Source: Leclercia sp. LSNIH1 (lineage in GTDB: Bacteria > Pseudomonadota > Gammaproteobacteria > Enterobacterales > Enterobacteriaceae). Taken from it: a DNA stretch of 64,000 nt. The first letter of the stretch is position 1. Each line of letters starts with the position of its first letter. The notes under the pieces were generated by a model. The model saw only the letters and a program-made list of their open reading frames with translations. It did not search any database and was not told where the DNA came from. The stretch is taken from positions 1,984,001-2,048,000 of the forward strand of contig NZ_CP026167.1 of NCBI RefSeq assembly GCF_002902985.1, given 5' to 3'. The position numbers and the translations under genes were made by a program. Positions 9,956 through 20,010 of this stretch are shown here, piece after piece.

Positions 9956-10930
9956 CTATTTAAACCCCACCACCGGATGCTCCTTGTACGGCGTCTCCAG
10001 CTCGGCAATCTGCTCCGGCGTCAGAGTGATGTCCACGGCGTTGATCAGCTCATCCAGCTGCTCTTCCCGCGAGGCACCGATAATCGGTGCGGCTACGCCC
10101 CGTTTGCTCAGCACCCATGCCAGCGCCACCTGAGCGCGCGTCACGCCAAGATCCTCGGCAACGCCCGTTAAGCGCTCGGCGATTTGCGCGTTGTTGGCCT
10201 CGGTTTCGTCATACAGCGTTTTGCCAAACTCGTCGGACACCGAGCGGGCAGTGGTTTCGCCCCACGGACGGGTTAAACGCCCGCGCGCCAGCGGACTCCA
10301 CGGGATCACCGCCACGCCATGCTGGTAGCAGAGGGGCAGCATCTCCCGCTCCTCTTCGCGGTAGATAAGATTGTAGTGATCCTGCATGGTGACGAACGGT
10401 GCCCAGCCGTGCTGTTCCTGTAATGCCAGCGCCTCGGCAAACTGCGCGGCATGCATCGACGACGCGCCGATATAGCGCGCCTTACCTGCTCTGACCACGT
10501 CATTCAGCGCTTCCAGCGTCTCTTCAATCGGGGTGTTGTAATCCCAGCGGTGGATCTGCAGGAGATCGACATACTCCATATTCAGGCGGCGCAGGCTGTC
10601 ATCAATGGAGCGCAGGATCTGCGCCCGGGAGAGGCCTTCCGGCAGATCGCCTACCTGATGGTAAACCTTGGTGGCGACCACTACCTCCTCGCGGCGGGCA
10701 AAATCGCGCAGCGCCCGGCCAACAATCTCTTCGCTGCTGCCGTCGGAGTAGCTGTTGGCGGTATCAAAGAAGTTAATGCCGCCTTCGAGGGCGTGTTTGA
10801 TGATCGGACGGCTGCTCTCTTCCGGCAGCGTCCAGGCGTGTTTACCCCGGTCCGGTTCGCCAAAGGTCATGCAGCCCAGGCAAAGACGGGAAACCTTAAG
10901 ATCCGTTTTTCCTAATGTATTGTATTGCAT
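9956..10930 (-). CDS. yajO: YajO, aldo-keto reductase
   Basis: A 324-residue NAD(P)H-dependent oxidoreductase of the aldo-keto reductase family. The catalytic tetrad is visible as Asp and Tyr in FFDTANSYSDGSSEEIVG, Lys in VVATKVYH and His in LLQIHRWDY. In E. coli, yajO variants can supply 1-deoxyxylulose 5-phosphate when dxs is missing, which links it to its neighbour dxs. It runs on the reverse strand after dxs with 65 bases between them, and converges on thiL because pgpA is absent. Confidence 0.94.
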   Translation of the reverse strand: MQYNTLGKTDLKVSRLCLGCMTFGEPDRGKHAWTLPEESSRPIIKHALEGGINFFDTANSYSDGSSEEIVGRALRDFARREEVVVATKVYHQVGDLPEGLSRAQILRSIDDSLRRLNMEYVDLLQIHRWDYNTPIEETLEALNDVVRAGKARYIGASSMHAAQFAEALALQEQHGWAPFVTMQDHYNLIYREEEREMLPLCYQHGVAVIPWSPLARGRLTRPWGETTARSVSDEFGKTLYDETEANNAQIAERLTGVAEDLGVTRAQVALAWVLSKRGVAAPIIGASREEQLDELINAVDITLTPEQIAELETPYKEHPVVGFK

Positions 10931-10995
10931 GGTTCCACTCCTGCTGTTTGCTTAAAACGTACCGTTAAGCATAGCAGGAGCGGAAAGGGGAGGGA

Positions 10996-12858
10996 TTACG
11001 CCAGCCAGGCGGCGATGCGCGCTTCGATACCTGCGGCATCCAGGCCGATGTCGGCGCGCGCTTCGTCCTGGGTACCCTGCGGAATAAAGTGATCCGGCAG
11101 GCCGAGGTTCAGAACAGGCACAACTTTACGCTTCGCCATCAGCACTTCGTTCACGCCGCTGCCCGCGCCGCCCATAATCGCATTCTCTTCGAGCGTGATC
11201 AGCGCTTCGTGCTCAGATGCCATCTCCAGGATCAGCGCCTCATCGAGCGGCTTCACAAAGCGCATATCCACCAGCGTCGCGTTAAGAGATTCCGCCACTT
11301 TTGCCGCTTCCGGCATCAGCGTACCGAAATTGAGGATCGCCAGCTTTTCACCGCGACGCTTAACCACGCCTTTACCAATCGGCAGTTTTGCCAGCGGCTC
11401 AAGGGTAACGCCAACCGCGTTACCGCGCGGATAACGCACGGCCGTTGGGCCATCCTGATAGTGATAGCCGGTGAACAGCATCTGACGACATTCGTTCTCG
11501 TCGCTCGGGGTCATCACTACCATATCCGGGATACAGCGCAAGAAGGAGAGATCGAACGCCCCCTGGTGCGTCTGGCCGTCGGCACCGACAATACCCGCGC
11601 GGTCAATGGCAAACAGCACCGGGAGTTTCTGGATCGCGACGTCGTGGATCACCTGATCGTAGGCGCGCTGCAGGAAGGTAGAGTAGATCGCCACCACCGG
11701 TTTGTAGCCGCCAATCGCCAGGCCCGCGGCAAAGGTCACCGCATGCTGCTCAGCGATGGCGACATCAAAATACTGGGTCGGGTATTTGCGGGAGAACTCG
11801 ACCATCCCGGAGCCTTCGCGCATCGCCGGGGTCACGGCCATCAGCTTGCCGTCTTTGGCGGCGGTTTCACACAGCCAGTCACCGAAGATTTTTGAGTAGC
11901 TCGGCATGCCGCCGCTGCTTTTTGGCAGGCAGCCGCTGGTCGGATCGAATTTAGGTACCGCGTGGAAGGTGATGGGATCTTTTTCCGCCGGTTCATAGCC
12001 ACGACCTTTTTTGGTCATGATATGCAGGAATTGCGGGCCTTTCAGGTCACGCATATTTTTCAGGGTGCTGACCAGGCCCAGAACGTCGTGACCATCCACC
12101 GGGCCGATGTAGTTAAAGCCCAGCTCTTCAAACAGCGTGCCGGGAACCACCATCCCTTTGATGTGCTCTTCGGTGCGACGCAGCAGCTCTTTAATGGGCG
12201 GCACGCCGGAGAGCACTTTTTTGCCGCCTTCACGCAGGGTGGAGTAGAGCTTGCCGGAGAGTAGATTCGCCAGGTGGTTGTTCAGCGCCCCGACGTTTTC
12301 AGAAATCGACATCTCGTTGTCGTTGAGGACAACCAGCATGTCTGGCTTGATATCACCCGCGTGATTCATCGCTTCAAAGGCCATCCCGGCGGTGATCGCG
12401 CCATCGCCAATGACGCAGACGGTGCGGCGCTGTTTGTTCTCTTTAGCCGCCGCGACCGCTACCCCGATCCCGGCAGAAATAGAGGTGGAAGAGTGACCGA
12501 CGCTCAACACGTCGTACTCGCTTTCGCCCCGCCACGGGAACGGATGCAGGCCGCCTTTCTGGCGAATGGTGTCAATTTTATCGCGACGGCCGGTGAGAAT
12601 TTTGTGCGGATAAGCCTGATGACCCACGTCCCAGATCAGCTGATCGAAGGGCGTGTTATAGACATAATGCAGCGCCACGGTGAGCTCCACCGTGCCAAGC
12701 CCGGAGGCGAAATGGCCGCTGGAGCGGCTTACGCTGTCGAGCAGATAGCGACGCAGCTCGTCGCACAGCTTCGGCAGGCTCTCTTTCGGCAACAGACGTA
12801 ACTCCTGGGTGGAGTCAACCAACGCCAGTGTCGGGTATTTGGCAATATCAAAACTCAT
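10996..12858 (-). CDS. dxs: 1-deoxy-D-xylulose-5-phosphate synthase
   Basis: Thiamine-diphosphate enzyme that joins pyruvate and glyceraldehyde 3-phosphate, the entry step of the MEP isoprenoid pathway and also a source for thiamine and pyridoxal. It has 620 residues, the E. coli length. The ThDP motif ([17 protein letters not shown] ... LNDNEMSIS, about residues 150-185) and the glutamate-bearing [16 protein letters not shown] segment (about 365-380) are clear. It follows ispA with a 24-base gap, so xseB-ispA-dxs form one operon. Confidence 0.97.
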   Translation of the reverse strand: MSFDIAKYPTLALVDSTQELRLLPKESLPKLCDELRRYLLDSVSRSSGHFASGLGTVELTVALHYVYNTPFDQLIWDVGHQAYPHKILTGRRDKIDTIRQKGGLHPFPWRGESEYDVLSVGHSSTSISAGIGVAVAAAKENKQRRTVCVIGDGAITAGMAFEAMNHAGDIKPDMLVVLNDNEMSISENVGALNNHLANLLSGKLYSTLREGGKKVLSGVPPIKELLRRTEEHIKGMVVPGTLFEELGFNYIGPVDGHDVLGLVSTLKNMRDLKGPQFLHIMTKKGRGYEPAEKDPITFHAVPKFDPTSGCLPKSSGGMPSYSKIFGDWLCETAAKDGKLMAVTPAMREGSGMVEFSRKYPTQYFDVAIAEQHAVTFAAGLAIGGYKPVVAIYSTFLQRAYDQVIHDVAIQKLPVLFAIDRAGIVGADGQTHQGAFDLSFLRCIPDMVVMTPSDENECRQMLFTGYHYQDGPTAVRYPRGNAVGVTLEPLAKLPIGKGVVKRRGEKLAILNFGTLMPEAAKVAESLNATLVDMRFVKPLDEALILEMASEHEALITLEENAIMGGAGSGVNEVLMAKRKVVPVLNLGLPDHFIPQGTQDEARADIGLDAAGIEARIAAWLA

Positions 12859-12882
12859 CAGAGACTCATCGTGGTGTTTTCG

Positions 12883-13782
12883 TTATTTATCACGCTGGAT
12901 TATATAGTCCGCTAGCGCTTCCAGTGCCGAGGTGTCCAGTGACTGCGCAGCCAGTTGATTCAGCGACTGGCGGGCGTCATCAATCAGGTCCCGGGCTTTT
13001 TGTCGGGCTTGCTCAAGGCCCAGAAGGGCGGGATAGGTACTTTTGCCAAGCTGCTGATCGGCACCCTGACGTTTACCCAATGTTGCAGTATCGCCCACGA
13101 CATCCAGAATGTCATCCTGAACCTGGAACGCTAAACCGATACTTTCTGCGTAGCGATCCAGAATCGGTAAGGCTTCGCGTCCTCGCTCACCCGCGCTCAG
13201 CGCCCCCAGACGAACGGCGGCGCGAATCAGTGCCCCGGTCTTGTGACGATGAATGCGCTCCAGCTGTTCCAGATTAACCTGACGGCCTTCCGCCTCCAGA
13301 TCCAGCGCCTGGCCGCCGCACATGCCGGCAACCCCGCTGGCCCTCGCCAGCTCCGAAACCATCGCCAGACGGTCGCGATCCGCCACTTCCACCATCGGTG
13401 CATCGCTCAGGATCGAAAACGCCAGCGTTTGCAGGGCATCGCCTGCCAGAATGGCATTCGCTTCGCCAAACTTAATATGGCAGGTCGGTTGGCCGCGGCG
13501 CAGATCGTCGTCGTCCATTGCAGGGAGATCGTCATGGATCAGCGAATAGGCATGAACACATTCGACCGCAGCGGCCGGGGCATCCAGCGTATCCAGGCTG
13601 ATACCGAACATTCTGCCAGTGGCATAGACCAGAAAAGGACGCAGGCGCTTACCGCCTAACAGTGCGCCATAATGCATGGCCTCAACCAGTGGAGTGTTCT
13701 GAAAAGGCTGTGGTTCTATAAAGCGGCGCAGTGCGTCGTTAGCACGCTCGACACACGCCTGAAGCTGGTTCGAAAAATCCAT
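12883..13782 (-). CDS. ispA: Farnesyl diphosphate synthase (geranyltranstransferase)
   Basis: Chain-elongating prenyltransferase making farnesyl diphosphate from IPP and DMAPP or GPP. It has 299 residues with both aspartate-rich metal motifs: DDLPAMDDDD (about residues 84-93) and FQVQDDILD (about 218-226). The start codon directly follows the xseB stop with no spacer, so the two are translationally coupled. It lies upstream of dxs, putting two steps of isoprenoid synthesis in one operon. Confidence 0.97.
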   Translation of the reverse strand: MDFSNQLQACVERANDALRRFIEPQPFQNTPLVEAMHYGALLGGKRLRPFLVYATGRMFGISLDTLDAPAAAVECVHAYSLIHDDLPAMDDDDLRRGQPTCHIKFGEANAILAGDALQTLAFSILSDAPMVEVADRDRLAMVSELARASGVAGMCGGQALDLEAEGRQVNLEQLERIHRHKTGALIRAAVRLGALSAGERGREALPILDRYAESIGLAFQVQDDILDVVGDTATLGKRQGADQQLGKSTYPALLGLEQARQKARDLIDDARQSLNQLAAQSLDTSALEALADYIIQRDK

Positions 13783-14025
13783 CTACTCGGCATCCGGGGT
13801 GAAGGGGGTGGTGGCTGCGTCTTCGTTATCGGAGAGCAGGATCTGCACGCGCTGTTCCGCCTGTTGCAGCTTTACCTGGCCCTGGCGCGCCAGCTGCACA
13901 CCGCGTTCGAATTCATTAAGCGCCTCTTCTAACGGCAGATCGCCGCTTTCCAGACGGGTAACGATTTGCTCCAGTTCACTCAGCGCAGTTTCGAAACTGG
14001 CAGGTGCATCGTTTTTCTTCGGCAT
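13783..14025 (-). CDS. xseB: Exonuclease VII small subunit
   Basis: Small helical subunit (80 residues) of exonuclease VII; several copies coat the XseA stalk and regulate degradation of single-stranded DNA. The core [18 protein letters not shown] ... [20 protein letters not shown] is a two-helix coiled-coil typical of the family. It is the first gene of the xseB-ispA-dxs operon and is divergent from thiI across a 193-base gap that must hold both promoters. Confidence 0.96.
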   Translation of the reverse strand: MPKKNDAPASFETALSELEQIVTRLESGDLPLEEALNEFERGVQLARQGQVKLQQAEQRVQILLSDNEDAATTPFTPDAE

Positions 14026-14218
14026 AGTGAATGTCTGACTCTCAGTTTTTTATCCCTGATATGGTATCGGACTCAGGGTAATTATCAAATAACGCGCAAT
14101 GTGCACAGGAGGCGCCTGATGGTGGTATACTTGCGCGCCTGGAAGCAGCCTTCGGTTATAGGGGCTGCTGTACTTTTCCATTACAAGCTTAAATGCTTGC
14201 CAAAGAAACATTGCCGCC

Positions 14219-15667
14219 ATGAAGTTTATCATTAAATTGTTCCCGGAAATCACCATCAAAAGCCAATCTGTGCGTTTGCGCTTTATTAAAATTTTAACCG
14301 GGAACATTCGTAACGTTCTGAAGCACTACGACGAAACCCTTGCCGTCGTGCGTCACTGGGATCATGTTGAAGTCCGCGCTAAAGATGAAAATAAGCGCCT
14401 GGACATTCGTGATGCCTTAACCCGCATCCCGGGGATCCACCATATTCTGGAAGTGGAAGATGTTCCGTTCACTTCCCTGCACGACATCTTCGAAAAAGCG
14501 CTGGCGCAGTATCGCGATCAGATCGAAGGCAAAACTTTCTGCGTGCGCGCCAAGCGTCGCGGTAAACATGAGTTTAGCTCGATTGAAGTAGAACGTTACG
14601 TGGGCGGCGGTCTGAATCAGCACGTTGAATCTGCGCGCGTGCGCCTGACCAACCCGGAAGTGACCGTGCATCTGGAAATCGAAAACGACCGTCTGCTGCT
14701 GATTAAAGGCCGCTATGAAGGGATTGGCGGTTTCCCTATTGGTACTCAGGAAGATGTGCTGTCGCTGATCTCCGGCGGTTTCGACTCCGGTGTCTCCAGC
14801 TATATGCTGATGCGTCGCGGCTGCCGCGTACACTACTGCTTCTTTAACCTTGGCGGCGCTGCCCATGAAATTGGCGTGCGTCAGGTTGCGCACTATCTCT
14901 GGAACCGCTTCGGCAGCTCCCACCGCGTCCGTTTTGTTGCCATTAACTTTGAACCTGTGGTGGGTGAAATCCTCGAAAAAGTGGACGACGGCCAGATGGG
15001 CGTGGTGCTGAAGCGTATGATGGTACGTGCGGCCTCAAAAGTCGCTGAACGCTATGGCGTACAGGCGCTGGTGACCGGCGAAGCGCTGGGCCAGGTCTCC
15101 AGCCAGACTCTGACCAACCTGCGTCTTATCGACAATGTCTCCGACACGCTGATCCTGCGTCCGCTGATCTCTCACGACAAAGAGCACATCATCGATCTGG
15201 CGCGTGAGATCGGCACCGAAGACTTTGCCCGCACCATGCCAGAATACTGCGGCGTGATCTCAAAGAGCCCGACGGTCAAAGCGGTGAAGGCGAAGATCGA
15301 AGCGGAAGAGGAGAACTTCGATTTCTCCATTCTTGATAAAGTGGTGGAAGAAGCCTCTAACATCGATATCCGCGAAATCGCCCAGCAGACCGAGCAGGAC
15401 GTCGTCGAAGTGGAGACCGTTAACGGTTTCGGCCCGGATGACGTACTGCTGGATATCCGCTCCGTTGATGAGCAGGATGCGAAGCCGTTTGAGCCGGAGG
15501 GAGTAGAAGTGGCCTCACTGCCGTTCTACAAGCTGAGCACCAAATTTGGCGATCTCGATAAGAGCAAAACCTATCTGCTGTGGTGCGAGCGCGGGGTGAT
15601 GAGCCGTCTGCAGGCGCTCTATCTGCGCGAGCAGGGCTTTACCAATGTGAAGGTGTATCGCCCGTAG
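14219..15667 (+). CDS. thiI: ThiI, tRNA 4-thiouridine and thiazole sulfurtransferase
   Basis: Transfers sulfur from IscS to uridine 8 of tRNA and into the thiazole of thiamine. It has 482 residues as in E. coli: a ferredoxin-like plus THUMP domain (about 1-165), a PP-loop ATP site (SGGFDSG, about 184-190), the EYCGVIS cysteine (about 344), and a C-terminal rhodanese domain whose loop [12 protein letters not shown] carries the persulfide cysteine (about 456). Its thiamine role fits with nearby thiL and dxs. Confidence 0.97.
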   Translation: MKFIIKLFPEITIKSQSVRLRFIKILTGNIRNVLKHYDETLAVVRHWDHVEVRAKDENKRLDIRDALTRIPGIHHILEVEDVPFTSLHDIFEKALAQYRDQIEGKTFCVRAKRRGKHEFSSIEVERYVGGGLNQHVESARVRLTNPEVTVHLEIENDRLLLIKGRYEGIGGFPIGTQEDVLSLISGGFDSGVSSYMLMRRGCRVHYCFFNLGGAAHEIGVRQVAHYLWNRFGSSHRVRFVAINFEPVVGEILEKVDDGQMGVVLKRMMVRAASKVAERYGVQALVTGEALGQVSSQTLTNLRLIDNVSDTLILRPLISHDKEHIIDLAREIGTEDFARTMPEYCGVISKSPTVKAVKAKIEAEEENFDFSILDKVVEEASNIDIREIAQQTEQDVVEVETVNGFGPDDVLLDIRSVDEQDAKPFEPEGVEVASLPFYKLSTKFGDLDKSKTYLLWCERGVMSRLQALYLREQGFTNVKVYRP

Positions 15668-15674
15668 TGGTTGT

Positions 15675-15746
15675 GCCGGGTGGCGGCTACGCCTTACCCG
15701 GCCTGGTCGTGCTTTGTAGGCCCGGCAAGCGTAGCGCCGCCGGGCA
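15675..15746. repeat. REP pair between thiI and yajL
   Basis: Two opposed REP units: GCCGGGTGGCGGCTACGCC...ACCCGGCC (15675-15703) and TGTAGGCCCGGCAAGCG...GCCGCCGGGC (15715-15746). They lie between two convergent genes, as REP pairs commonly do. Confidence 0.85.
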
Positions 15747-15750
15747 ATTT

Positions 15751-16344
15751 CTACGCTTCGTAATAATTATAAATTCCCGCCGCCATCACCAGCGATGAGG
15801 CCACTTCATACGCTTTTTCGCGCCCAACCAGCAGCTCAATAATCTTCAACGCAAAATCAATCGAGGTTCCTGGCCCCTGGCTGGTGAGCAGGTTGACGCG
15901 CGGATCCCAGACCATACGCTTATCCACCCATTGCTCTTCGGGGATCTTATCCTTCAGCGTCGGGAAACCGGTCATGTTGCCGATCGGGAAGATATTGTGC
16001 GGAACCAGCACCGTGGCCGCCGCCGCGCAAATAGCCGCGACGATCCGCCCGGAATGGTGGAACTGCCTGACCGTCTCGACCAGCAGCGGGCTGTCGCGGA
16101 AGCACTCGGCGCCTTTCAGGCCACCCGGCAGGACGATAACGTCGTAATCACCGTCGGCGACTTCCACCAGCGGTGCATCTGCCACGATTTTCACCCCACG
16201 GGAGCAGGTGATGACCAGGTTGCCATCGCTGGCGACACTTGCCGTTGTGACGCTAATCCCGGCGCGAACCAGCAGATCGATGGTGGTGACCGCTTCGGTC
16301 TCTTCGCTACCAGGGGCGAGGCATACCAGTGCCGACGCGCTCAT
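15751..16344 (-). CDS. yajL: YajL, DJ-1/PfpI-family protein
   Basis: A 197-residue homologue of DJ-1 with reported roles in oxidative-stress protection and as a chaperone or deglycase. The reactive cysteine sits in the nucleophile elbow ([11 protein letters not shown], about Cys106) with the acidic partner in APGSEETEA near the N terminus. In remembered E. coli YajL the elbow reads AAP where this one reads AAA. The start at 16344 gives [15 protein letters not shown]; a longer frame open to 16386 lies inside panE. The chosen start overlaps the 3' end of panE by 38 bases, so the two genes are coupled. Confidence 0.94.
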   Translation of the reverse strand: MSASALVCLAPGSEETEAVTTIDLLVRAGISVTTASVASDGNLVITCSRGVKIVADAPLVEVADGDYDVIVLPGGLKGAECFRDSPLLVETVRQFHHSGRIVAAICAAAATVLVPHNIFPIGNMTGFPTLKDKIPEEQWVDKRMVWDPRVNLLTSQGPGTSIDFALKIIELLVGREKAYEVASSLVMAAGIYNYYEA

Positions 16345-17218
16345 ACTCACTCTCCTTACGTTTAACCTGTTCATACAGCCGGACATTTTCTGGCACGCTG
16401 ATACCGTGTGCCCGGGCGCGTTTTAGCAGGTAACCGGTAATATAGTCAATTTCAGTATGGCGCAGAGCGCGGATATCCTGCAGCATCGAGGAGATATTCT
16501 GCGCCGTACTCTCAATGACCTCTTCGACGTAATAGCGAATATCATCCACTGAGGTGTGAATGCCTTCCCGCTCCACCACGGCAGCCACCTCAGCGCACAG
16601 GGTTGCCACCTCCTCAGGGTGATGTTTAAGCTCGCCGTTCGGGCAATCCAGCAGGGCAGTCAGCGGATTGATCACGCAGTTTACCGCCAGCTTGTGCCAC
16701 ATCTGTGGACGAATGTTATCGTGCCAGGCGACATCCGGCAGCACCTGCTGAAAGCGATCCGCCAGATAGCTGTAGTCACCCTCCTGGTCACGTGCAGGGC
16801 CGATATGGGTCATGCCGCTGGCGACATGAACAATTACATTGCCATCCCGGCGGGCGGCATGGGTGGTGATTGCCATCAGCAGTGGCTGGTGAACGTGTCT
16901 GAGCTCTTCAATGGTGCCCATGCCGTTGTGTAGCAACATGATTGGGGAGGCGCGGGGGAGGGGGGTTGCCAGCGCCCGGACGGCATCGGAAACCTGCCAG
17001 GCTTTCAGGGTGACCAGTAGCAGATCGCTTTGCGCCAGAAAGTCAGGGTCGTTAGCGATCAGCGATTCGTTAAAGATACTTCCGTCTTCTTCAATTACGT
17101 TTACACTGCAATAGGGCTGTGGCACGCGCAGCCAGCCCTGTACTTCATGCCCATGTTTGCAAAGTGCGGTGAGCCAAAGTTGTCCCAATGCTCCGCATCC
17201 GAGCACGGTAATTTTCAT
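16307..17218 (-). CDS. panE: PanE, 2-dehydropantoate 2-reductase
   Basis: NADPH-dependent reduction of ketopantoate to pantoate for coenzyme A synthesis. It has 303 residues as in E. coli. The N-terminal Rossmann fold is seen as [15 protein letters not shown] (GxGxxG), the catalytic lysine in [17 protein letters not shown] (about 176), and the C-terminal helical domain ends in [18 protein letters not shown]. yajL overlaps its 3' end. Confidence 0.96.
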   Translation of the reverse strand: MKITVLGCGALGQLWLTALCKHGHEVQGWLRVPQPYCSVNVIEEDGSIFNESLIANDPDFLAQSDLLLVTLKAWQVSDAVRALATPLPRASPIMLLHNGMGTIEELRHVHQPLLMAITTHAARRDGNVIVHVASGMTHIGPARDQEGDYSYLADRFQQVLPDVAWHDNIRPQMWHKLAVNCVINPLTALLDCPNGELKHHPEEVATLCAEVAAVVEREGIHTSVDDIRYYVEEVIESTAQNISSMLQDIRALRHTEIDYITGYLLKRARAHGISVPENVRLYEQVKRKESEYERVGTGMPRPW

Positions 17219-17347
17219 CGTTCCTCCTCACCTGCAACTGCACCAGGTGTTTCAACATTTAGTATAGCGTCGACAACTAAGCTTCTGTTGAGTTATGCCC
17301 CGTAGCGGGTATTATGCAACGCAACAAAAGTGAAGGGAGAAGAAAAG

Positions 17348-17839
17348 ATGCCATCTTTCGATATTGTTTCCGAAGTTGATATCCAGGAAGTACGTAACGG
17401 CGTAGACAACGCCAGCCGCGAGGTTGAGTCTCGCTTCGATTTTCGTGGCGTTGAGGCTTCATTTGAGCTGAATGACGCGAATAAGACAATTAAGGTGTTG
17501 AGCGAGTCTGACTTTCAGGTGAATCAGCTGCTCGATATTCTGCGCGCAAAACTGCTGAAGCGCGGCATCGAGGGGACATCCCTGGATGTGCCAGAAGATT
17601 TTGTTCACAGCGGTAAAACCTGGTTTGTTGAGGCCAAACTGAAGCAGGGCATTGAGAGCGCGGTTCAGAAGAAGATCGTTAAGCTCATCAAAGATAGCAA
17701 GCTGAAGGTACAGGCGCAGATTCAGGGCGAAGAGATTCGTGTAACCGGGAAATCCCGCGACGATCTGCAGAGCGTGATGGCGCTGGTACGCGGCGGCGAT
17801 CTCGGCCAGCCGTTCCAGTTCAAGAACTTCCGCGATTAA
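17348..17839 (+). CDS. yajQ: YajQ, UPF0234 nucleotide-binding protein
   Basis: A 163-residue protein of two ferredoxin-like domains. Homologues bind nucleotides, and cyclic di-GMP in Xanthomonas; the E. coli role is unsettled. The start at 17348 gives [15 protein letters not shown] with GAAGGGAGAAG as ribosome site. Family signatures are [40 protein letters not shown] and [12 protein letters not shown] strong hairpin follows at the stop codon. Confidence 0.95.
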   Translation: MPSFDIVSEVDIQEVRNGVDNASREVESRFDFRGVEASFELNDANKTIKVLSESDFQVNQLLDILRAKLLKRGIEGTSLDVPEDFVHSGKTWFVEAKLKQGIESAVQKKIVKLIKDSKLKVQAQIQGEEIRVTGKSRDDLQSVMALVRGGDLGQPFQFKNFRD

Positions 17840-17840
17840 G

Positions 17841-17869
17841 AAAATGCCCGGCTAAGCCGGGCATTTTTT
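17841..17869. terminator. Bidirectional terminator between yajQ and yajR
   Basis: AAAATGCCCGGC / GCCGGGCATTTT stem with a three-base loop and T-runs on both sides. It serves both convergent genes and reaches the last codon of yajR. Confidence 0.9.
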
Positions 17870-19230
17870 CAGGCTTTCAGGGCCTGTTCAACTTCAAAGC
17901 GGTTTGTCACTTTACTGTCGATTTTGACATACAAACTGCGCTCCTCAGGTACCAGTAATACCTCACTGACTCCCTCTTTGGCTTCAAGGCGCTGTTTTAA
18001 GGCATCGCTGATATTCACATCAGACGGAATTTCCACCCGCAGGCTACTGACATACTTCGGTTCTTTCATGGTGCTGGCGACCAGTAGCCAGAGGGTTGCC
18101 AGCAGCGCACCCGCGAGGAAAACGGTTTGCGAATCAAACAGGCCATCAACCCAGCCGCCCAATGACCCGCCGATTGCCACGCCGATAAACTGGCTGGTGG
18201 AGTAGATCCCCATTGCCGTGCCTTTATAGCCTGCCGGCGACTCTTTACTGATCAAGGACGGCAGCAGGGCTTCCATCAGGTTGAACGCAAGGAAGAACAG
18301 CTGCACCCCGGCAACCAGCTCCCAGAAGTGCGGGCCTGAGCCCCACAACACAATTTCCGCAATCAACAACAGAGCGACGCAGGTGATGAAGACGCGCTTC
18401 ATCCGGCGCTTCACTTCGGCATAAATAATAAATGGCACCACGGAGACAAACGAGATGAGCATGGTCACCAGGTAGATTTTCCAGTGCTCGGCCGCAGGAA
18501 AACCCGCTGCGGCAAGCTGGCCGGGCAGGGCGACGAAGGTAGACATCAACAAAATGTGCAGGCACATAATGCCAAAGTTGAGCTTCAGCAGGCGCGGCTC
18601 AACCAGTACTTTGCTGAAGCAGCCTTTCACCATTCCAGACTCGCGGTTCAGCACATGATTTTTGCTGTCCGGCACTACCCATATCGTCAGGGCGATACCC
18701 AGCGTCGCCAGCACGGCAATCATCCAGAACAAGGCGTGTAACCCAAGTGCATGCGTGATAATCGGACCCAGTACCATGGCGATGGCGAAGGTCACGCCGA
18801 AGCTGACGCCAATAAAGGCCATCGCTTTGGTGCGGTTCTGTTCACGGGTCAGATCGGAAAGCAGCGCCATCACGGCGGCGGCAATGGCACCGGAGCCCTG
18901 CAACGCGCGACCGAGAATAATGCCCCAGATAGAGTGGGAGAGGGCGGCAATCACGCTACCGGCGACAAACACCAGCAGCCCGCCGACGATTAACGGTTTA
19001 CGGCCGACGCGATCGGAAAGCAGGCCAAAGGGGATCTGAAATATGGCCTGCGCCAGGCCATAAATGCCGATGGCAAGGCCAATCAGCGCCTCACTTGCGC
19101 CCTGTAACGCCATACCGTATGTCGTCAGGACCGGCAGGACCATGAACATGCCGAGCATGCGCAGTGAAAAAACTGTCCCCAACCCCCAGGTCGCGCGTAG
19201 CTCGCCTGGCGTCATTTTATAATCGTTCAT
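17869..19230 (-). CDS. yajR: YajR, MFS transporter with C-terminal YAM domain
   Basis: Inner-membrane major-facilitator protein of unknown substrate (453 residues from this start). It has twelve predicted membrane helices, the motif A segment GLLSDRVGRKPLIVGG between helices 2 and 3, and a C-terminal ferredoxin-like YAM domain (about residues 385-453; SSLRVEIPSDVNISDAL ... YVKIDSKVTNRFEVEQAL), the hallmark of YajR. MNDYKMTPGE was chosen as N terminus; an ATG two codons upstream (19236) is also possible. In E. coli cyoE follows directly; here a small peptide gene lies between. Confidence 0.95.
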   Translation of the reverse strand: MNDYKMTPGELRATWGLGTVFSLRMLGMFMVLPVLTTYGMALQGASEALIGLAIGIYGLAQAIFQIPFGLLSDRVGRKPLIVGGLLVFVAGSVIAALSHSIWGIILGRALQGSGAIAAAVMALLSDLTREQNRTKAMAFIGVSFGVTFAIAMVLGPIITHALGLHALFWMIAVLATLGIALTIWVVPDSKNHVLNRESGMVKGCFSKVLVEPRLLKLNFGIMCLHILLMSTFVALPGQLAAAGFPAAEHWKIYLVTMLISFVSVVPFIIYAEVKRRMKRVFITCVALLLIAEIVLWGSGPHFWELVAGVQLFFLAFNLMEALLPSLISKESPAGYKGTAMGIYSTSQFIGVAIGGSLGGWVDGLFDSQTVFLAGALLATLWLLVASTMKEPKYVSSLRVEIPSDVNISDALKQRLEAKEGVSEVLLVPEERSLYVKIDSKVTNRFEVEQALKA

Positions 19231-19415
19231 TACCACCTCTGTCTAAAAAGCGCGTCCAGTGTAGTGCGAGCGAGCGTGCGGGTAAACAGAGCGATGGTGA
19301 GCAAATATAAATTACATGAATGATCTGTGCTATTAAGTAGAAAACAGGGTAAACGAAAGGGGAGGGGATAGGGTGTTTGCTGGATTCGGCGACTTACGTT
19401 AATTAATGATGAACC

Positions 19416-19441
19416 AGAAACAGGTTGAATAACCTGTTTCT
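19416..19441 (-). terminator. Perfect 11-bp hairpin after the repeat-peptide gene
   Basis: AGAAACAGGTT / AACCTGTTTCT around a four-base loop, 16 bases beyond the stop codon of the peptide gene on its transcribed strand. There is no clean T-run after it, so it may be a transcript-end stabiliser as well as a terminator. Confidence 0.55.
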
Positions 19442-19456
19442 GCAGCGTTACCTATT

Positions 19457-19789
19457 TTACGCGTTGGCTTTTGCGAGGAAATTATTCCAGTCGCTGGCCG
19501 CGTTATTAACGAAGGTTGACCAGCTATTTCCTGCTGTTGAGACAAAACCGTTCCAGTTATTTGAACCGGTATCAACAAAAGTTTGCCAGTTAGAATTTCC
19601 CAGCACGAATGAGCCAAAAGCGATAGCGCTGTCTACCACGAAGTCAGCAAAGGCGGCACCTGCGGTGCTAACGAAAGAGCCAAAGCCGACCCCGGAGTTA
19701 CAGACAAACTGGGTGAAGCCGGTCGCAGCACCGAACAGATTAAAACCACCTGAGACATAGTGCATTTCATTTAGTGATAATTCTTTCAC
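19457..19789 (-). CDS. Double-glycine-leader peptide of 11-residue aromatic repeats (microcin-like)
   Basis: A 110-residue protein not recognised as any named family. It starts at GTG 19789 behind AAGGAAAT (7-8 base spacing). Residues 1-15 (MKELSLNEMHYVSGG) look like a leader of class II microcins, which end in Gly-Gly and are cut by C39-peptidase ABC exporters. The remaining 95 residues are nearly all repeats of the form [F/W]-x-x-F-V-x6: units start at residues 25, 36, 47, 58, 68, 79, 90 and 101, spaced 11 apart except one of 10. Units 1-4 begin with Phe, units 5-8 with Trp. One Cys (30), two Lys in the last unit region and leader, few charges. No exporter or immunity gene is adjacent. GC is about 47% by hand count over 19441-19800. 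Coding status is well supported; antibacterial function is inference. Confidence 0.75.
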   Translation of the reverse strand: MKELSLNEMHYVSGGFNLFGAATGFTQFVCNSGVGFGSFVSTAGAAFADFVVDSAIAFGSFVLGNSNWQTFVDTGSNNWNGFVSTAGNSWSTFVNNAASDWNNFLAKANA

Positions 19790-19971
19790 TTTTATTTCCT
19801 TATTAAATGAAAAAGAAGGTGAGCTAAATACTCACGGCGAGAGAGTACCACCAGATAATAACAATGCGACAGACAAAATGTAGCGAAAGGAGTTATATGT
19901 TCTTTTTTTAGCTTAATTAATATATTAAGGTGATCTGTCGTGCTGAAATAATTAATTTTTGATATGACATT

Positions 19972-20010
19972 AAAAAAAACAGCCCGCGACCATTACGGTG
20001 GCGGGCTGTT
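19972..20010 (-). terminator. Terminator of the cyoABCDE operon
   Basis: AACAGCCCGC / GCGGGCTGTT stem with a 13-base loop, followed on the reverse strand by eight T residues. It lies 22 bases after the cyoE stop. Confidence 0.9.

Noticed and set aside
19425..19760. A frame on the + strand opposite the repeat peptide
   Set aside because: It is the complement of the repeats, so it is itself repetitive; the reverse-strand frame has the leader and ribosome site, this one does not.
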